From Gluconacetobacter takamatsuzukensis (GTDB lineage: Bacteria; Pseudomonadota; Alphaproteobacteria; Acetobacterales; Acetobacteraceae): DNA of 64,000 nucleotides. The translations under genes were made by a program, and so were the position numbers. Shown here piece after piece: positions 42,785 to 51,632 of this stretch. The notes beneath the pieces were generated by a model, which worked only from the letters and a program-made list of their open reading frames with translations, made no database searches and had not been told where the DNA came from. Within the stretch, counting starts at the first letter, position 1; each line of letters opens with the position of its first letter. The stretch lies in the NCBI RefSeq assembly GCF_014174275.1, contig NZ_JABEQK010000001.1:310001-374000 (forward strand), read 5' to 3'.

Positions 42785-44254
42785 ATGTTGCAGACCGGCT
42801 TTTCCGATGCCGCCCTTCCCGTCGATGGTGTCCTGGCCATCCTGGTGCCCGAGGATGGGCCGCGCCCGGCTTCGTACCTCGCTGCCGACCGGGCGACCGG
42901 CGGGGCGCTGGAGCGCGCGGTGGGCGCCGCGTCGTTCACGTTCAGCGCCGGCCGGACCTGCATGCTGCTGGCGCCGGGGGGCGGATTCGACCGTATCCTG
43001 CTGGTCGGGCTGGGCAAGGCGGCCGAGATCGGCGCCAGTGCCGTCGAGAATGCGGCGGGTGCCGCCGTCACGGCGCTGGGCAAGCTGACGGGCGCGGCGC
43101 GGATCGCGGCCGATGGCGTGGAGCCCGCGCTGGTGGCCCATGTCGCGCAGGGGGCGACGCTGGCGGCCTTTCGCTTCGACAGCTACCACACCCGGCTGCC
43201 CGAGGATGCGCGCTGGCGCCTGACCGAGGTCACGATCCTGACCCCGGACGCCGCCGGGGCCGAGGCGGCGTGGGTGGATCTTTCCGCCGTGGCGCGGGGT
43301 GTCTGCCTGGCCCGCGACCTGGTGAGCGAGCCCGCGAACGTGCTGCGGCCGCCCGAATTCGCGACCCGGATCGAGGCGCTGCGCGAGCTGGGGGTGGAGG
43401 TCGAGATCCTGGACCGGGATGCGATGGCCGAACTGGGCTTCGGCGCGCTGCTGGGGGTCGCGCAGGCCAGCGACGCGCCGCCGCGCACGGTGCTGATGCG
43501 CTGGAACGGGGCCGGGGACGATTCGGCGCCGCTGGCCTTTGTCGGCAAGGGCGTGACCTTCGATTCCGGCGGGATCTCGATCAAGCCGGCGGGCGGCATG
43601 GAGGAGATGAAGACCGACATGGCCGGCGCCGCCGCGGTGGTGGGGCTGATCGCGGCGCTGGCCGGGCGCAAGGCGAAGGTCAATGTCGTCGGTGCGGTCG
43701 GGCTGGTGGAGAACATGCTGGCCGGCAATGCCCAGCGCCCCGGCGACGTGGTGCGGACCTATTCGGGCCAGACGGTCGAGGTGATCAATACCGATGCCGA
43801 GGGGCGGCTCGTGCTCGCCGACGTGCTGTGGTACGTGCAGGAGCGCTTCAAGCCGCGCCTGATGGTCGACCTGGCCACGCTGACCGGGGCGATCGTCGTC
43901 GGGCTGGGGCATGAATATGCCGGCCTGTTCTCGAACGACGACGCGTTGGCCGGGCGGCTGGCGGCGGCGGGCGAGGAGACGGGCGAGCTGCTGTGGCGCA
44001 TGCCCTTGTCCGATGCCTATCGCGAGGCCCTGCGCTCCGACATCGCGGATTTCAAGAATGTCGGGGGCCGGCCGGGCGGGTCGATCACGGCGGCGAAGTT
44101 CCTGGAGCATTTCGTCAACCAGGTGCCGTGGGCGCATCTGGACATCGCGGGAACGGCCTGGGCCCGGAAGACCGTGAACTGCACGCCCAAGGGGGCGACG
44201 GGTTTCGGCGTGCGCCTGCTGGAGCGCTTCGTGCGGGAAAATCACGAGGGCTGA
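42785..44254 (+). CDS. pepA: Leucyl aminopeptidase (M17)
   Basis: 489 residues. The N-terminal macro-like domain is variable. The catalytic domain has LAFVGKGVTFDSGGISIKPA, then MEEMKTDMAGAAAVVGLI, and the signature INTDAEGRLVLADVLWY; these carry the lysine and acidic ligands for the two metals. Downstream are GRPGGSITAAKFLEHFV and WAHLDIAGTAW. It trims N-terminal residues from peptides. holC follows 19 bases later, the standard pepA-holC pair that usually lies divergent from lptF; here three kilobases of other genes intervene. Confidence 0.96.
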   Translation: MLQTGFSDAALPVDGVLAILVPEDGPRPASYLAADRATGGALERAVGAASFTFSAGRTCMLLAPGGGFDRILLVGLGKAAEIGASAVENAAGAAVTALGKLTGAARIAADGVEPALVAHVAQGATLAAFRFDSYHTRLPEDARWRLTEVTILTPDAAGAEAAWVDLSAVARGVCLARDLVSEPANVLRPPEFATRIEALRELGVEVEILDRDAMAELGFGALLGVAQASDAPPRTVLMRWNGAGDDSAPLAFVGKGVTFDSGGISIKPAGGMEEMKTDMAGAAAVVGLIAALAGRKAKVNVVGAVGLVENMLAGNAQRPGDVVRTYSGQTVEVINTDAEGRLVLADVLWYVQERFKPRLMVDLATLTGAIVVGLGHEYAGLFSNDDALAGRLAAAGEETGELLWRMPLSDAYREALRSDIADFKNVGGRPGGSITAAKFLEHFVNQVPWAHLDIAGTAWARKTVNCTPKGATGFGVRLLERFVRENHEG

Positions 44255-44273
44255 TTCGGGGTCGCGGCGCGCC

Positions 44274-44723
44274 ATGGCGGAGATCGGATTCTATCACCTG
44301 ACGCGGACGGGCGTGGAGCAGGCGCTGCCGGCCCTGCTGGGCCGGACGCTGGAGGCCGGGCGGCGTGCCGTGCTGCGCTGTGGCGACGCGCAGCGGGTGA
44401 AGGCGGTGGACGAGGCGCTGTGGCGCGCCACCGATCCGGTCTGGCTGCCGCATGGCAGCGCGGCGATGGGGCATGGGCCGTTGCAGCCCATCTGGCTGAC
44501 GGCGGGAGAGGACGTGCCGAACGGGGCGACCTACCTGTTCCTGATCGATGGGGTGAACTGCCCCGACGCCGGTGCGTTCGAGCGGGTGTTCGACCTGTTC
44601 GACGGGGGAGACCCGGAGGCCGTGGAAGCGGCCCGCCGGCGGTGGACCAGTGCCCGGGAGGCCGGGCACGCGCTTGTCTACTGGCGGCAGCAGGCGAAGG
44701 GATGGACCCGGGGGGGACGCTAG
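44274..44723 (+). CDS. holC: DNA polymerase III chi subunit
   Basis: 149 residues. The HolC fold is recognised from EIGFYHLTRTGVEQALPALL, LEAGRRAVLRCGDAQRVKAV and DEALWRATDPVWLPHG, ending with EAGHALVYWRQQAKGWTRGG. Chi links the clamp loader to single-stranded DNA-binding protein. It follows pepA as in most proteobacteria. The psi partner (holD) is not seen, as usual outside gammaproteobacteria. Confidence 0.93.
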   Translation: MAEIGFYHLTRTGVEQALPALLGRTLEAGRRAVLRCGDAQRVKAVDEALWRATDPVWLPHGSAAMGHGPLQPIWLTAGEDVPNGATYLFLIDGVNCPDAGAFERVFDLFDGGDPEAVEAARRRWTSAREAGHALVYWRQQAKGWTRGGR

Positions 44724-44760
44724 GGCCGGCCCCGGGCGCTTGCGAGGAGAACCACGCGGC

Positions 44761-45627
44761 ATGATCGATGGCATGATCGATTCCGTCACGTTTCCGGACG
44801 GCACGCGCCTGCCGGCGCTGGGCATGGGGACTTGGGCGCTGGGCGACAGTGCCGAGCGCCGGGCGCAGGAGATCGCGAGCCTGCGGCTGGGCCTGGACCT
44901 GGGATTGCGGGTGGTCGACACCGCCGAGATGTATGGGGCCGGGCGGTCGGAAAAGCTGGTGGGCGAGGCGATCGCGGGCCGGCGGGACGAGGTCTTTCTC
45001 GTCACCAAGGTTCTGCCGTCCAATGCCTCGCGCGCCGGGGTGGCGAGCAGTTGCCGGGCATCGCTGAAGCGGCTGGGGACCGACCGGATCGACCTGTACC
45101 TGTTGCACTGGCGGGGGGCGGTGCCGCTGGAGGAGACGATCGGGGCCTTCGAGCTGCTGAAGCGGGAGGGGCTGATCGGCGCGTGGGGGGTGTCGAATTT
45201 CGATGTCGGGGATCTGGACGATCTGGCGCGCGTCGCCTCGCCCGGGCCCTGTGCGGCGAACCAGGTCCTCTACAGCCTCGATTATCGGGGGGTGGAGTTC
45301 GACCTGCTGGAGGCGGACCGGCGCCGGTCCATCGTGACCATGGCCTATTCGCCGCTGGGGCAGGGCGGCGACCTGCTGCACCAGCCGGTGCTGGGGCGGA
45401 TCGCGGCGCGGCACGAGACCAGCCTGGGGCCGGCGACCCCGGCGCAGGTGGCGCTGGCCTGGGTGCTGCGGCAGCCGGGCATGCTGGCGATCCCCAAGGC
45501 GGGGAGCGTGCAGCATCAGCGCGAGAACGTGGCGGCGACCGAACTGGTGCTGACGCCGGAGGATCTGGAGGCGATCGACCGGTCGATCCCGCCGCCGCGC
45601 CGCAAGGTGCCTCTCGCCATGATCTGA
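44761..45627 (+). CDS. Aldo/keto reductase
   Basis: 288 residues. The conserved start LPALGMGTWALGDSAERRAQ leads to VVDTAEMYGAG (catalytic Asp and Tyr), FLVTKVLPSNAS (Lys) and LYLLHWRGAVPLEE (His), completing the tetrad. The NADPH end IPKAGSVQHQRENVAA is also present. It reduces aldehydes or ketones; the substrate is unknown. GAGGAG precedes ATG 44761, and a second ATG four codons in is possible. A 70-base gap separates it from the hydrogenase-like operon, so co-transcription is possible but not shown. Confidence 0.92.
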   Translation: MIDGMIDSVTFPDGTRLPALGMGTWALGDSAERRAQEIASLRLGLDLGLRVVDTAEMYGAGRSEKLVGEAIAGRRDEVFLVTKVLPSNASRAGVASSCRASLKRLGTDRIDLYLLHWRGAVPLEETIGAFELLKREGLIGAWGVSNFDVGDLDDLARVASPGPCAANQVLYSLDYRGVEFDLLEADRRRSIVTMAYSPLGQGGDLLHQPVLGRIAARHETSLGPATPAQVALAWVLRQPGMLAIPKAGSVQHQRENVAATELVLTPEDLEAIDRSIPPPRRKVPLAMI

Positions 45628-45697
45628 GCGGCGTGGTTTGATGGGGGCTCGATCGGACCCGTGATTCGGGGATGGGGCCATCCTGCCGCTGATTCTC

Positions 45698-47455
45698 ATG
45701 CTTGTGTTGTCGGTGCTGCTGCTGGACGGCCTGATGCCCCGGTTCGCGGCGCCCCAGGTGGCCCGGGCGGGGTGGGGGCTGGCCCTTGCGCTGGCCCTGG
45801 CGATGGCCTGCCTGCCTGCGGCGGCGGGTTCCCTGGCCGGCCCGGCTGCCCTGTTGCGTGTCGATGCGCTTTCGCTGCCCTTCGTGCTGATCCTGTCGGT
45901 GGCCGGCCTGGCCTCGGGCGCGCGGACGCCGGTGCTGGCCGGTGCGGCGCTGACCGTTGGTACCGGCAATCCTGTCCTGTTCTGTATCGGTGCGGCGGCC
46001 CTGCTGCCCCTGTTGCGCGCGCGTGCGGTCGTGCCGCGCGCGATGGTGGGGTGGGAGAGTGTCGGGGTGGCGGTGGCGACGGCTCTGCTGTCGGGCCCGC
46101 GGGACTGGCGGCTGGTCGTGTTGCCGGTTCCGGCGCTGGTGGCGGCTGCCGCATTGATGGGGCTGTCGGTGCGGCCGCTTGCCGGCGCGCGGCATGGCGC
46201 GCCCGTGGGGGTTGCGCATCTGGCCGGGTGGGTAGCGGGGCTCTGCCTGGCCCTGCGGATGCTGGTCGACTGGCCCCGGGTGCCCGTGGCGGCGCTGTGG
46301 GGTGGTGGGCTGGTCGTTGTGGGGCTGGTGCTGGCCCTGGCGGGATGCGGGCGGGCGCTGAACGCGCGCGATGCCGGGCGTGTGGCAGCCGGCATGCTGG
46401 GAGGCTGGGGTGGTCTGGCGCTGCTGCTGGTGGGGCTGGTGGTGACGGGGCGGGCGGATGATCTGCCGCTGCTGGCGCTGGGAGCGTTTCGTGCCCTGAT
46501 GCTTCTGGCGGGTGGGGTCGGGATGGCGTTTCTGGCCGCGATCCTGATCCTGGCGGAGATTGCCGAAGCCGCGGGCTCGCTGCGGCTGACGCGGGCCGGC
46601 GGGCTGGCGGCGCTGATGCCGAAAGCGTCGTGCCTGCTGGTCATGGCGCTGGCCGGGGCCTGTGCGCTGCCGCCCTCCGGCGGGTTTGCGGTCACTTGGC
46701 TGCTGGTCCAGTCGCTGCTGGCGCTGCCGCGTGCCGAGGGGCTGGTGGGGGCGATGCCGTTGCTGGCGGCACTGGCCGGGGTGGGGCTGGTGTGCGGGCT
46801 GTTGATCCTCGCGGCGGTGCGCCTGCTGTCCGGCCTGGTGCTGGGGCGGCCGCGTACGCCGCGCGCGGCCGGGGCGACCGACCCGGTGGCGGGGCGGCTG
46901 GCGGTGCCGGCGGCGTGCCTGGGTGGGTCCATGGTCATGGTGCTGGTGCCCGGCCTGTGGCTGTGGCTGACGCGGGGTGCGGGATGGGATGCCGCCGGCC
47001 TGCGGGGTGCGATTCCGCTGGGTGCGCGTCCGGACTGGCTGGCCTTGGCGGCGCCGGGGGGCGGCGGGGCGGTGTATCCGGTCGGTATCGCCGTGCTGCT
47101 GGCGCTGGCGGGGGGGCTGGTGCTGGCACTCTCGCGCCTGGCCGGCACCGTGCCGTCGCGCCCGGTAGCGGCCTGGACCGAGGGGGCGCCGCCGTCGCCG
47201 CCCTGGATGCCGTTCGGCGAGCCGGCGGCGCAGGTCGGGCCGGCGCAGTTGACCGGGGCGCTGGGCTGGAGCGTGGCGGGGGCGCGGCCTGCCCGGCATG
47301 GCGTGCGGCGCGTGGCGCGGCGGACGCGGGTGGTGGCCCGCCGGGTTTTGACGGGGGCGGAGGCAGGGGTGGGCTGGGTGTCGCGCCATGCCATGGGGCT
47401 GGTGCTGCTGTGGCTGGCCGTGGCGGCGCTGGTCCGGATGTGGGGCCGTTCGTGA
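45698..47455 (+). CDS. hyfB: HyfB-like antiporter-type subunit of a hydrogenase-4/complex-I-like complex
   Basis: 585 residues, shorter than the usual HyfB (about 670), with roughly 14 hydrophobic spans. The proton_antipo_M signature region is recognisable: LPPSGGFAVTWLLVQSLLAL after GGLAALMPKASCLLVMALAG. The helix-5 glutamate is retained (Glu120 in GWESVGVAV). At the helix-7 position where relatives have lysine there is Arg265 (GAFRALMLLAGG), and the usual histidines are missing. Only one lysine occurs in the whole protein. It would form part of the ion-translocating arm. Its stop shares a base with the hyfC ATG. Confidence 0.78.
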   Translation: MLVLSVLLLDGLMPRFAAPQVARAGWGLALALALAMACLPAAAGSLAGPAALLRVDALSLPFVLILSVAGLASGARTPVLAGAALTVGTGNPVLFCIGAAALLPLLRARAVVPRAMVGWESVGVAVATALLSGPRDWRLVVLPVPALVAAAALMGLSVRPLAGARHGAPVGVAHLAGWVAGLCLALRMLVDWPRVPVAALWGGGLVVVGLVLALAGCGRALNARDAGRVAAGMLGGWGGLALLLVGLVVTGRADDLPLLALGAFRALMLLAGGVGMAFLAAILILAEIAEAAGSLRLTRAGGLAALMPKASCLLVMALAGACALPPSGGFAVTWLLVQSLLALPRAEGLVGAMPLLAALAGVGLVCGLLILAAVRLLSGLVLGRPRTPRAAGATDPVAGRLAVPAACLGGSMVMVLVPGLWLWLTRGAGWDAAGLRGAIPLGARPDWLALAAPGGGGAVYPVGIAVLLALAGGLVLALSRLAGTVPSRPVAAWTEGAPPSPPWMPFGEPAAQVGPAQLTGALGWSVAGARPARHGVRRVARRTRVVARRVLTGAEAGVGWVSRHAMGLVLLWLAVAALVRMWGRS

Positions 47456-48408
47456 TGGTGTCGTGGGCGATGGTCTCGGCGGCGGTGGCGGGGTGCGTGC
47501 TGCTGCTGGTGCATCTTGTGCTGATGGTGGCCTGTGCGCCCCTTGCGCGGGGGCTGCTGGCGGCGGGGATGGCGCGGGCGGGGGGTGCGGAGCGGGTGCC
47601 GGTGCTGGGGCGGTGGCGGTTGATCCTGTCCTGCGCGCGCCGGCATGGGGTGCGGGCCGCCGGCGGGGCCGAGATCGTGCCCGGGGCGGCGCTGGCGGTC
47701 GCGCTGGCGGCCTGCGTGCTGGTGCCGTCCTTCGCGCTCGGCCTGCCGGGGGGTGGGCTTTCGGATTTGCTGACGGTTTCGGGCCTGCTGGTGCTGGCGC
47801 GCCTGCTGCCGCTGCTGGCGGCGCTGGAGCCGGGCGGGGCGCGGGCCGGGCTGGCGGCGGCGGGGGACGTGACGGCGCTGGCGGCGATGCAGGCGGTCTT
47901 TCCGCTGGCGGTGGCGGCGGCGGTGATGGCGAGCGGGCATGGCGGGATCGATGCCCTGCTGGTGCGCCTGCGCGACCCGGATATGGGGGGCGGGCGGGTG
48001 TCGGCGATGCTGCTGGCCCTTGCCCTGCTGCTGGCCGGGCCGGATGTGGGGCCGGGGGATGACGTGCGCGCGGCGGACATGATGGTCGATCTGGGCGGGC
48101 GCGGCCGGGCCGCGATGGAACTGGCGCGGGACCTGGTGCTGATGGGCTGGATCACGCTGGCGGGCGACCTGGCTTGGCCCGGTGGGCTGGCGGTGCCGCA
48201 GGCCGATGCCCTGTTGCCGCCCGCGATCTCGCTGCCGGGCGCCGTGGCGGCGTGGCTGGCGCGGACGGGGGTGATCTGTGCCGGGATCGTCGCGGCGCGG
48301 GTGGTGGTGATGGGCTCGGCGCGCGGGACGCGGGGACGGCTGGTGCTGGCGCTGCTGTTTGCGACGCTGGCGGTCGTGGTGCTGTTCGCGGATCAGGAGG
48401 TGGCATGA
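47455..48408 (+). CDS. hyfC: HyfC-like (NuoH-type) membrane subunit
   Basis: 317 residues with about eight hydrophobic spans and no lysine at all. Like HyfC/HycD/NuoH it has an N-terminal span, a basic loop (VPVLGRWRLILSCARRHGVR) and several later spans. The charged interface is much altered. Where relatives read a PVDDPxTHLELTM-like loop, this protein has GPGDDVRAADMMVDL, and the usual REM/AEP glutamates appear as Asp and Gln. NuoH-type subunits anchor the catalytic arm to the membrane arm and line the quinone or proton entry. It overlaps hyfB by one base and hyfE by four. Confidence 0.75.
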   Translation: MVSWAMVSAAVAGCVLLLVHLVLMVACAPLARGLLAAGMARAGGAERVPVLGRWRLILSCARRHGVRAAGGAEIVPGAALAVALAACVLVPSFALGLPGGGLSDLLTVSGLLVLARLLPLLAALEPGGARAGLAAAGDVTALAAMQAVFPLAVAAAVMASGHGGIDALLVRLRDPDMGGGRVSAMLLALALLLAGPDVGPGDDVRAADMMVDLGGRGRAAMELARDLVLMGWITLAGDLAWPGGLAVPQADALLPPAISLPGAVAAWLARTGVICAGIVAARVVVMGSARGTRGRLVLALLFATLAVVVLFADQEVA

Positions 48409-48962
48409 TGGCCTCGCCGCTGCCCGGGCTGCTGATTGCGGCGTCTGTCGTGTTGTCGGGCCTGCGGGGGGCGTTGCCCTGGCAGGCCGGGCTGGTGGTG
48501 CTGACGCTGCTGGCGGCGGCACTGGACGGTGGCGCGCTGGTGCGCCCCTGTCTGGCTTCCCTGTTCGTGGTGGCGGGGACGGTGCCGCTGGTCTGGGGGC
48601 TGGGGCGGCTGGAGGACCGGCCGCCGGTGCCGGGGGAGCGGATATCGGGGGTGGGTGGCGGATTGATGCTGACGATCCTGGCCGTGCTGGCGGTGCCGCG
48701 CGGCCTGGTCGATGCCGTGGCGCGGCCGGACCTGATTGCGGCGCTGGTGGCCATTCTGTGCGGTGTGCTGGCGGCCGCCGTCCGGCGGTCCGTCGTGGGG
48801 CAATGCGCGGGGCTGGCGGCGGCGGTGAATGGATTGATGCTGCTGGCCGGCCTGGCCGGGCGGGATGCGGTGCTGGCGGGCGCCATTGCCTTGCAGGTGG
48901 CGCTGCTGCTGGTGGCCTTTGTATGCCTGCGGCGCATTGCCTGGGGGCGGGAGGCGACGTGA
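48405..48962 (+). CDS. hyfE: HyfE-like membrane subunit
   Basis: 185 residues with six or so hydrophobic spans and no lysine. Size and position match HyfE, the NuoK-like piece of hydrogenase-4 (ISGVGGGLMLTILAVLAVPR; NGLMLLAGLAGRDAVLAGAI). It carries few acidic residues inside membrane spans. AGGAGG precedes the double ATG at 48405/48408, and the first overlaps the hyfC stop. On its own it would be hard to assign; the call leans on gene order. Confidence 0.68.
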   Translation: MMASPLPGLLIAASVVLSGLRGALPWQAGLVVLTLLAAALDGGALVRPCLASLFVVAGTVPLVWGLGRLEDRPPVPGERISGVGGGLMLTILAVLAVPRGLVDAVARPDLIAALVAILCGVLAAAVRRSVVGQCAGLAAAVNGLMLLAGLAGRDAVLAGAIALQVALLLVAFVCLRRIAWGREAT

Positions 48963-50110
48963 GCATGGCTGTCGTTTCGTCGCCGCTGCTCTCGCTGCCG
49001 GTGCTGATGCCGCTGGCCCTGTGCTGGCCGTTTCTGTCGATGGGCGTGCTGGCCGCGTGTTCGCCGGCCTCGGCGCGGGCGGCGGCGACAGGCCTTTCGG
49101 GGATCGGGCTGGTGCTGGCCGTGCTGGCGGTGGCGTCGCGCAGCGTGTGGCCGGCGACGCCGTTTGCCGTGCCGCCCGGTCCGCTGGGGCTTCTGCTGCC
49201 GCTGCCGCTGGTGGCGCTGTTTCTGTCCAGCCTGGCGGCCGATGCGGCACCGGCGCGGCAGGGCGCGCGCGTGCTGACCCATGGGCTGGCCGGTGGCGCG
49301 GTCGTCGCGACCGCCTGCGCCGATCCGCTGTCGGGCGCCGTCGCGGTCGGAGGCGTGGCGATGCTGGTGGCGCTGGCGACCGCCGTGACGCGCGGGGCGG
49401 CGCGGGCGGGGTGGGACCTGTTTCGCCTGAGCCTGTCGGGCATCCTGCTGGCGGTGCCCGGTGCGGCGCTGCTGGCGGCATCGGACGCGGCGGGGCGGCT
49501 GGAGGGGCTGGGTGGCCTGTTGCTGACGGTCGGGCTGGGGACCGTGGCCGGGCTGGGGCCGGCGGCCCCGGTCGTGCTGGCGGCCGGCGAGGCGGCGGCG
49601 CCCATGGCCCTGGCGCCGGTCATGACGGCGATTCCGGTGCTGCGTCATCTGGCGGAGGGGCCTGACCCGATGGGGGTGATGGCGCTGGGGCTGGTGACGC
49701 TGTGGCTGATGGCGCTGTCGATCCGCGTGGCCCCCGAGGCGCGGCGTGGCCGCCTGTCGGTGGGGCTGGCGATCGGGCTGGCCGCGGTGGCGGCCGGGGC
49801 TGGCGGCGGGGCCGGGCAGGCTGGGCTGGTGGCGCTGCTGCTGTCGGTCGCGCTGCTGGGGCCTCTGGCGCGGGAGGGAGCGGTGGTGGCCCTGGTGCAT
49901 GCGCCGCTGCTGCCGTTCGGGGGGCTGGTGCTGACGCTGGTTGCCCTGTGCGAGACGGCGCCGCTGCTGGTGCTGCCCGTCGCGGTCGGGGTTGCGGTCG
50001 GCAGCCCGCTGCCGGTGAAGGGTGTGTTCGGGACCGGCTGGCTGGGGCGGGGGGTAGCCGCGCTGTTGCTGGCTGGTCTTGTGATGCTGGTGCTGCGGGG
50101 GTGGCGATGA
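48959..50110 (+). CDS. hyfF: HyfF-like antiporter-type subunit
   Basis: 383 residues from GTG 48959 (overlapping the hyfE stop); ATG 48965 is an alternative, with GGGAGG upstream of both. This is smaller than typical HyfF (about 525). Around 11 hydrophobic spans are visible. The segment VAGLGPAAPVVLAAGEAAAP aligns with the LxxWLPxAHxxAP region of antiporter-like subunits but lacks the histidine, and the following lysine is replaced. One lysine occurs in the protein (LPVKGVFG). Its stop overlaps the hyfG ATG. Confidence 0.7.
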   Translation: MSMAVVSSPLLSLPVLMPLALCWPFLSMGVLAACSPASARAAATGLSGIGLVLAVLAVASRSVWPATPFAVPPGPLGLLLPLPLVALFLSSLAADAAPARQGARVLTHGLAGGAVVATACADPLSGAVAVGGVAMLVALATAVTRGAARAGWDLFRLSLSGILLAVPGAALLAASDAAGRLEGLGGLLLTVGLGTVAGLGPAAPVVLAAGEAAAPMALAPVMTAIPVLRHLAEGPDPMGVMALGLVTLWLMALSIRVAPEARRGRLSVGLAIGLAAVAAGAGGGAGQAGLVALLLSVALLGPLAREGAVVALVHAPLLPFGGLVLTLVALCETAPLLVLPVAVGVAVGSPLPVKGVFGTGWLGRGVAALLLAGLVMLVLRGWR

Positions 50111-51618
50111 TGATCCGGGCCGAACCCGATGCGGCGCCGCGCACCGCCGCCGCGCTGATCCGGCGGGGGGAGGCCGAGGCGGGGGCATGGCGCTTTCGGC
50201 TGGATGAGGAAGGCTGGCACGAACTGGCGGGGGCGCTGGGGCACGATCCGCTGCCGTTCGCGACCCTGTGGGCCGATGGGCGGGATGTGCATGCGCTGTT
50301 TCTGGATGGCGGGGAGCGGCCGCTGGTGGCGAGTGTCGAACCGTATGGCGGCCGCTATCTGGGCCTGTCCCCCGTGCGGCCGGCGGCGGGGCCGTTCGAG
50401 CGCTGCGTGCAGGATCTGTGGGGATGGTCGGCGATGGATGCGCGGGATTCGCGCCCGTGGCTGGACCAGGGGCTGTGGACGGCGACCTGGCCGCTGAGCG
50501 CGCGGCCGGGCCCCGCCGCGTGGCCGCCCGATCCGCCGGATTTTCGGCGGGTGCCGGCGGACCACATGATCCGGGGGAGCGGGCCGGCCGATGGCGGCCA
50601 CCGCACGCCGGCCCATCTGCGCCTGGCGCTGGATGGGCTGGGCATGGTCGGGCAGGCCGAGTGGCGGCTGGGCTATGCGCATCGGGGGATCGTGGCGCGG
50701 CTGGTGGGGCTGGAGGCGGAAGGTGCCGTGCGTCTGGCCGGGCGGGCAGCGGCCGGGGCGTCGGTCGCGCATCAATCGGCGCTGTGCCGGGCGATCGAGG
50801 ATGCGACGGGGCAGGCCGCCGATGCAGGGACCGTGCGGACGCGCGTATTGCTGGCGGAAATCGAGCGGGCGGCGACGCATCTGCATGATGTGTCGCGCGT
50901 GGCGCGGGCGGCCGGGGGGACGGCGCTGGCGGCGGAATGCGAGCGGCTGCGCGAGGCGATCCTGGAGCCGTGCGGCCGGATCGGCGGCCATCGGCTGCTG
51001 ATGGACCGGGTGAGCCCCGGCGGGGCGGGGGACCCGGCGATGGATGACGCGGCGGCGGCCCTCGGCGCCCGGGTGGCGGAGTTGCTGGAGGCTGGGCGGG
51101 ACGGGCTGGTGCGCTGCCGGGCCTGGCCGGGGCTGGAGGCGCGCATTGCCGGCATCGGCGTGCTGGGGCAGTCGGCGGCACGGACGCTGGGGGTGGGCGG
51201 CGTTGCCGGCCGGGCGTCGGCGCGGGAGGAGGATCTGCGGCGGCTGGTGCCGGGCTATCGGCGCGAGTGGCTGGATAGCGGCGTGCGGCGCGGGGGCGAC
51301 GTGGCGGCGCGCATCGATCTGCGGCTGGCGGAACTGGGCGGCGTTGCGCGGCTGCTGCGGGCCGCCCTGGACAGTGCGCCGGTCGTTGGGCGGGTGGCGC
51401 CTGGTGCCGGCGAGGGTGTGGGGTTTGCCGAGGGGCCGCGCGGGGCGGTGTGGTATTGGGTACGCATGGCCGGGGACCGGGTTGTGGCGGCGCATGCCTG
51501 CGACCCGGCGCTGGCCCAGGCCTGTGCTCTGGAGCATGTGCTGGCGGGGGCGCGGGCCGAGGATGTGGAGATGATCGTGCGCTCGTTCGGCCTGTCGGCC
51601 GCCGGGGCGGATCTTTAG
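50107..51618 (+). CDS. hyfG: HyfG-like large subunit (NuoC-NuoD fusion) lacking the NiFe cysteines
   Basis: 503 residues: a NuoC-like part (about 1-125) joined to a NuoD/hydrogenase-large part (about 165-503). The region equivalent to the first CxxC motif reads GRAAAGASVAHQ (212-223), with alanines at both cysteine positions (215 and 218), while His222 is kept. The C-terminus, SFGLSAAGADL, has Ser497 and Gly500 where DPCxxC should be. A NiFe centre therefore cannot form by the usual ligands. There is no lysine and no asparagine. It overlaps hyfF by four bases. It resembles large subunits of energy-converting hydrogenase-related (Ehr) complexes. Confidence 0.82.
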   Translation: MMIRAEPDAAPRTAAALIRRGEAEAGAWRFRLDEEGWHELAGALGHDPLPFATLWADGRDVHALFLDGGERPLVASVEPYGGRYLGLSPVRPAAGPFERCVQDLWGWSAMDARDSRPWLDQGLWTATWPLSARPGPAAWPPDPPDFRRVPADHMIRGSGPADGGHRTPAHLRLALDGLGMVGQAEWRLGYAHRGIVARLVGLEAEGAVRLAGRAAAGASVAHQSALCRAIEDATGQAADAGTVRTRVLLAEIERAATHLHDVSRVARAAGGTALAAECERLREAILEPCGRIGGHRLLMDRVSPGGAGDPAMDDAAAALGARVAELLEAGRDGLVRCRAWPGLEARIAGIGVLGQSAARTLGVGGVAGRASAREEDLRRLVPGYRREWLDSGVRRGGDVAARIDLRLAELGGVARLLRAALDSAPVVGRVAPGAGEGVGFAEGPRGAVWYWVRMAGDRVVAAHACDPALAQACALEHVLAGARAEDVEMIVRSFGLSAAGADL

Positions 51619-51632
51619 GCGGGGGACGAGGC

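Noticed and set aside
44274-45627. An extended reading of the aldo/keto reductase starting inside holC
   Set aside because: The upstream residues are unlike the family and ATG 44761 has a proper ribosome site.
44242-49623. A minus-strand frame of about 1,790 codons antisense to holC and the hyf genes
   Set aside because: It is rich in Pro/Ala/Arg/Ser and shows no family features, while the plus strand encodes recognisable proteins. Long antisense frames are expected in very GC-rich DNA.
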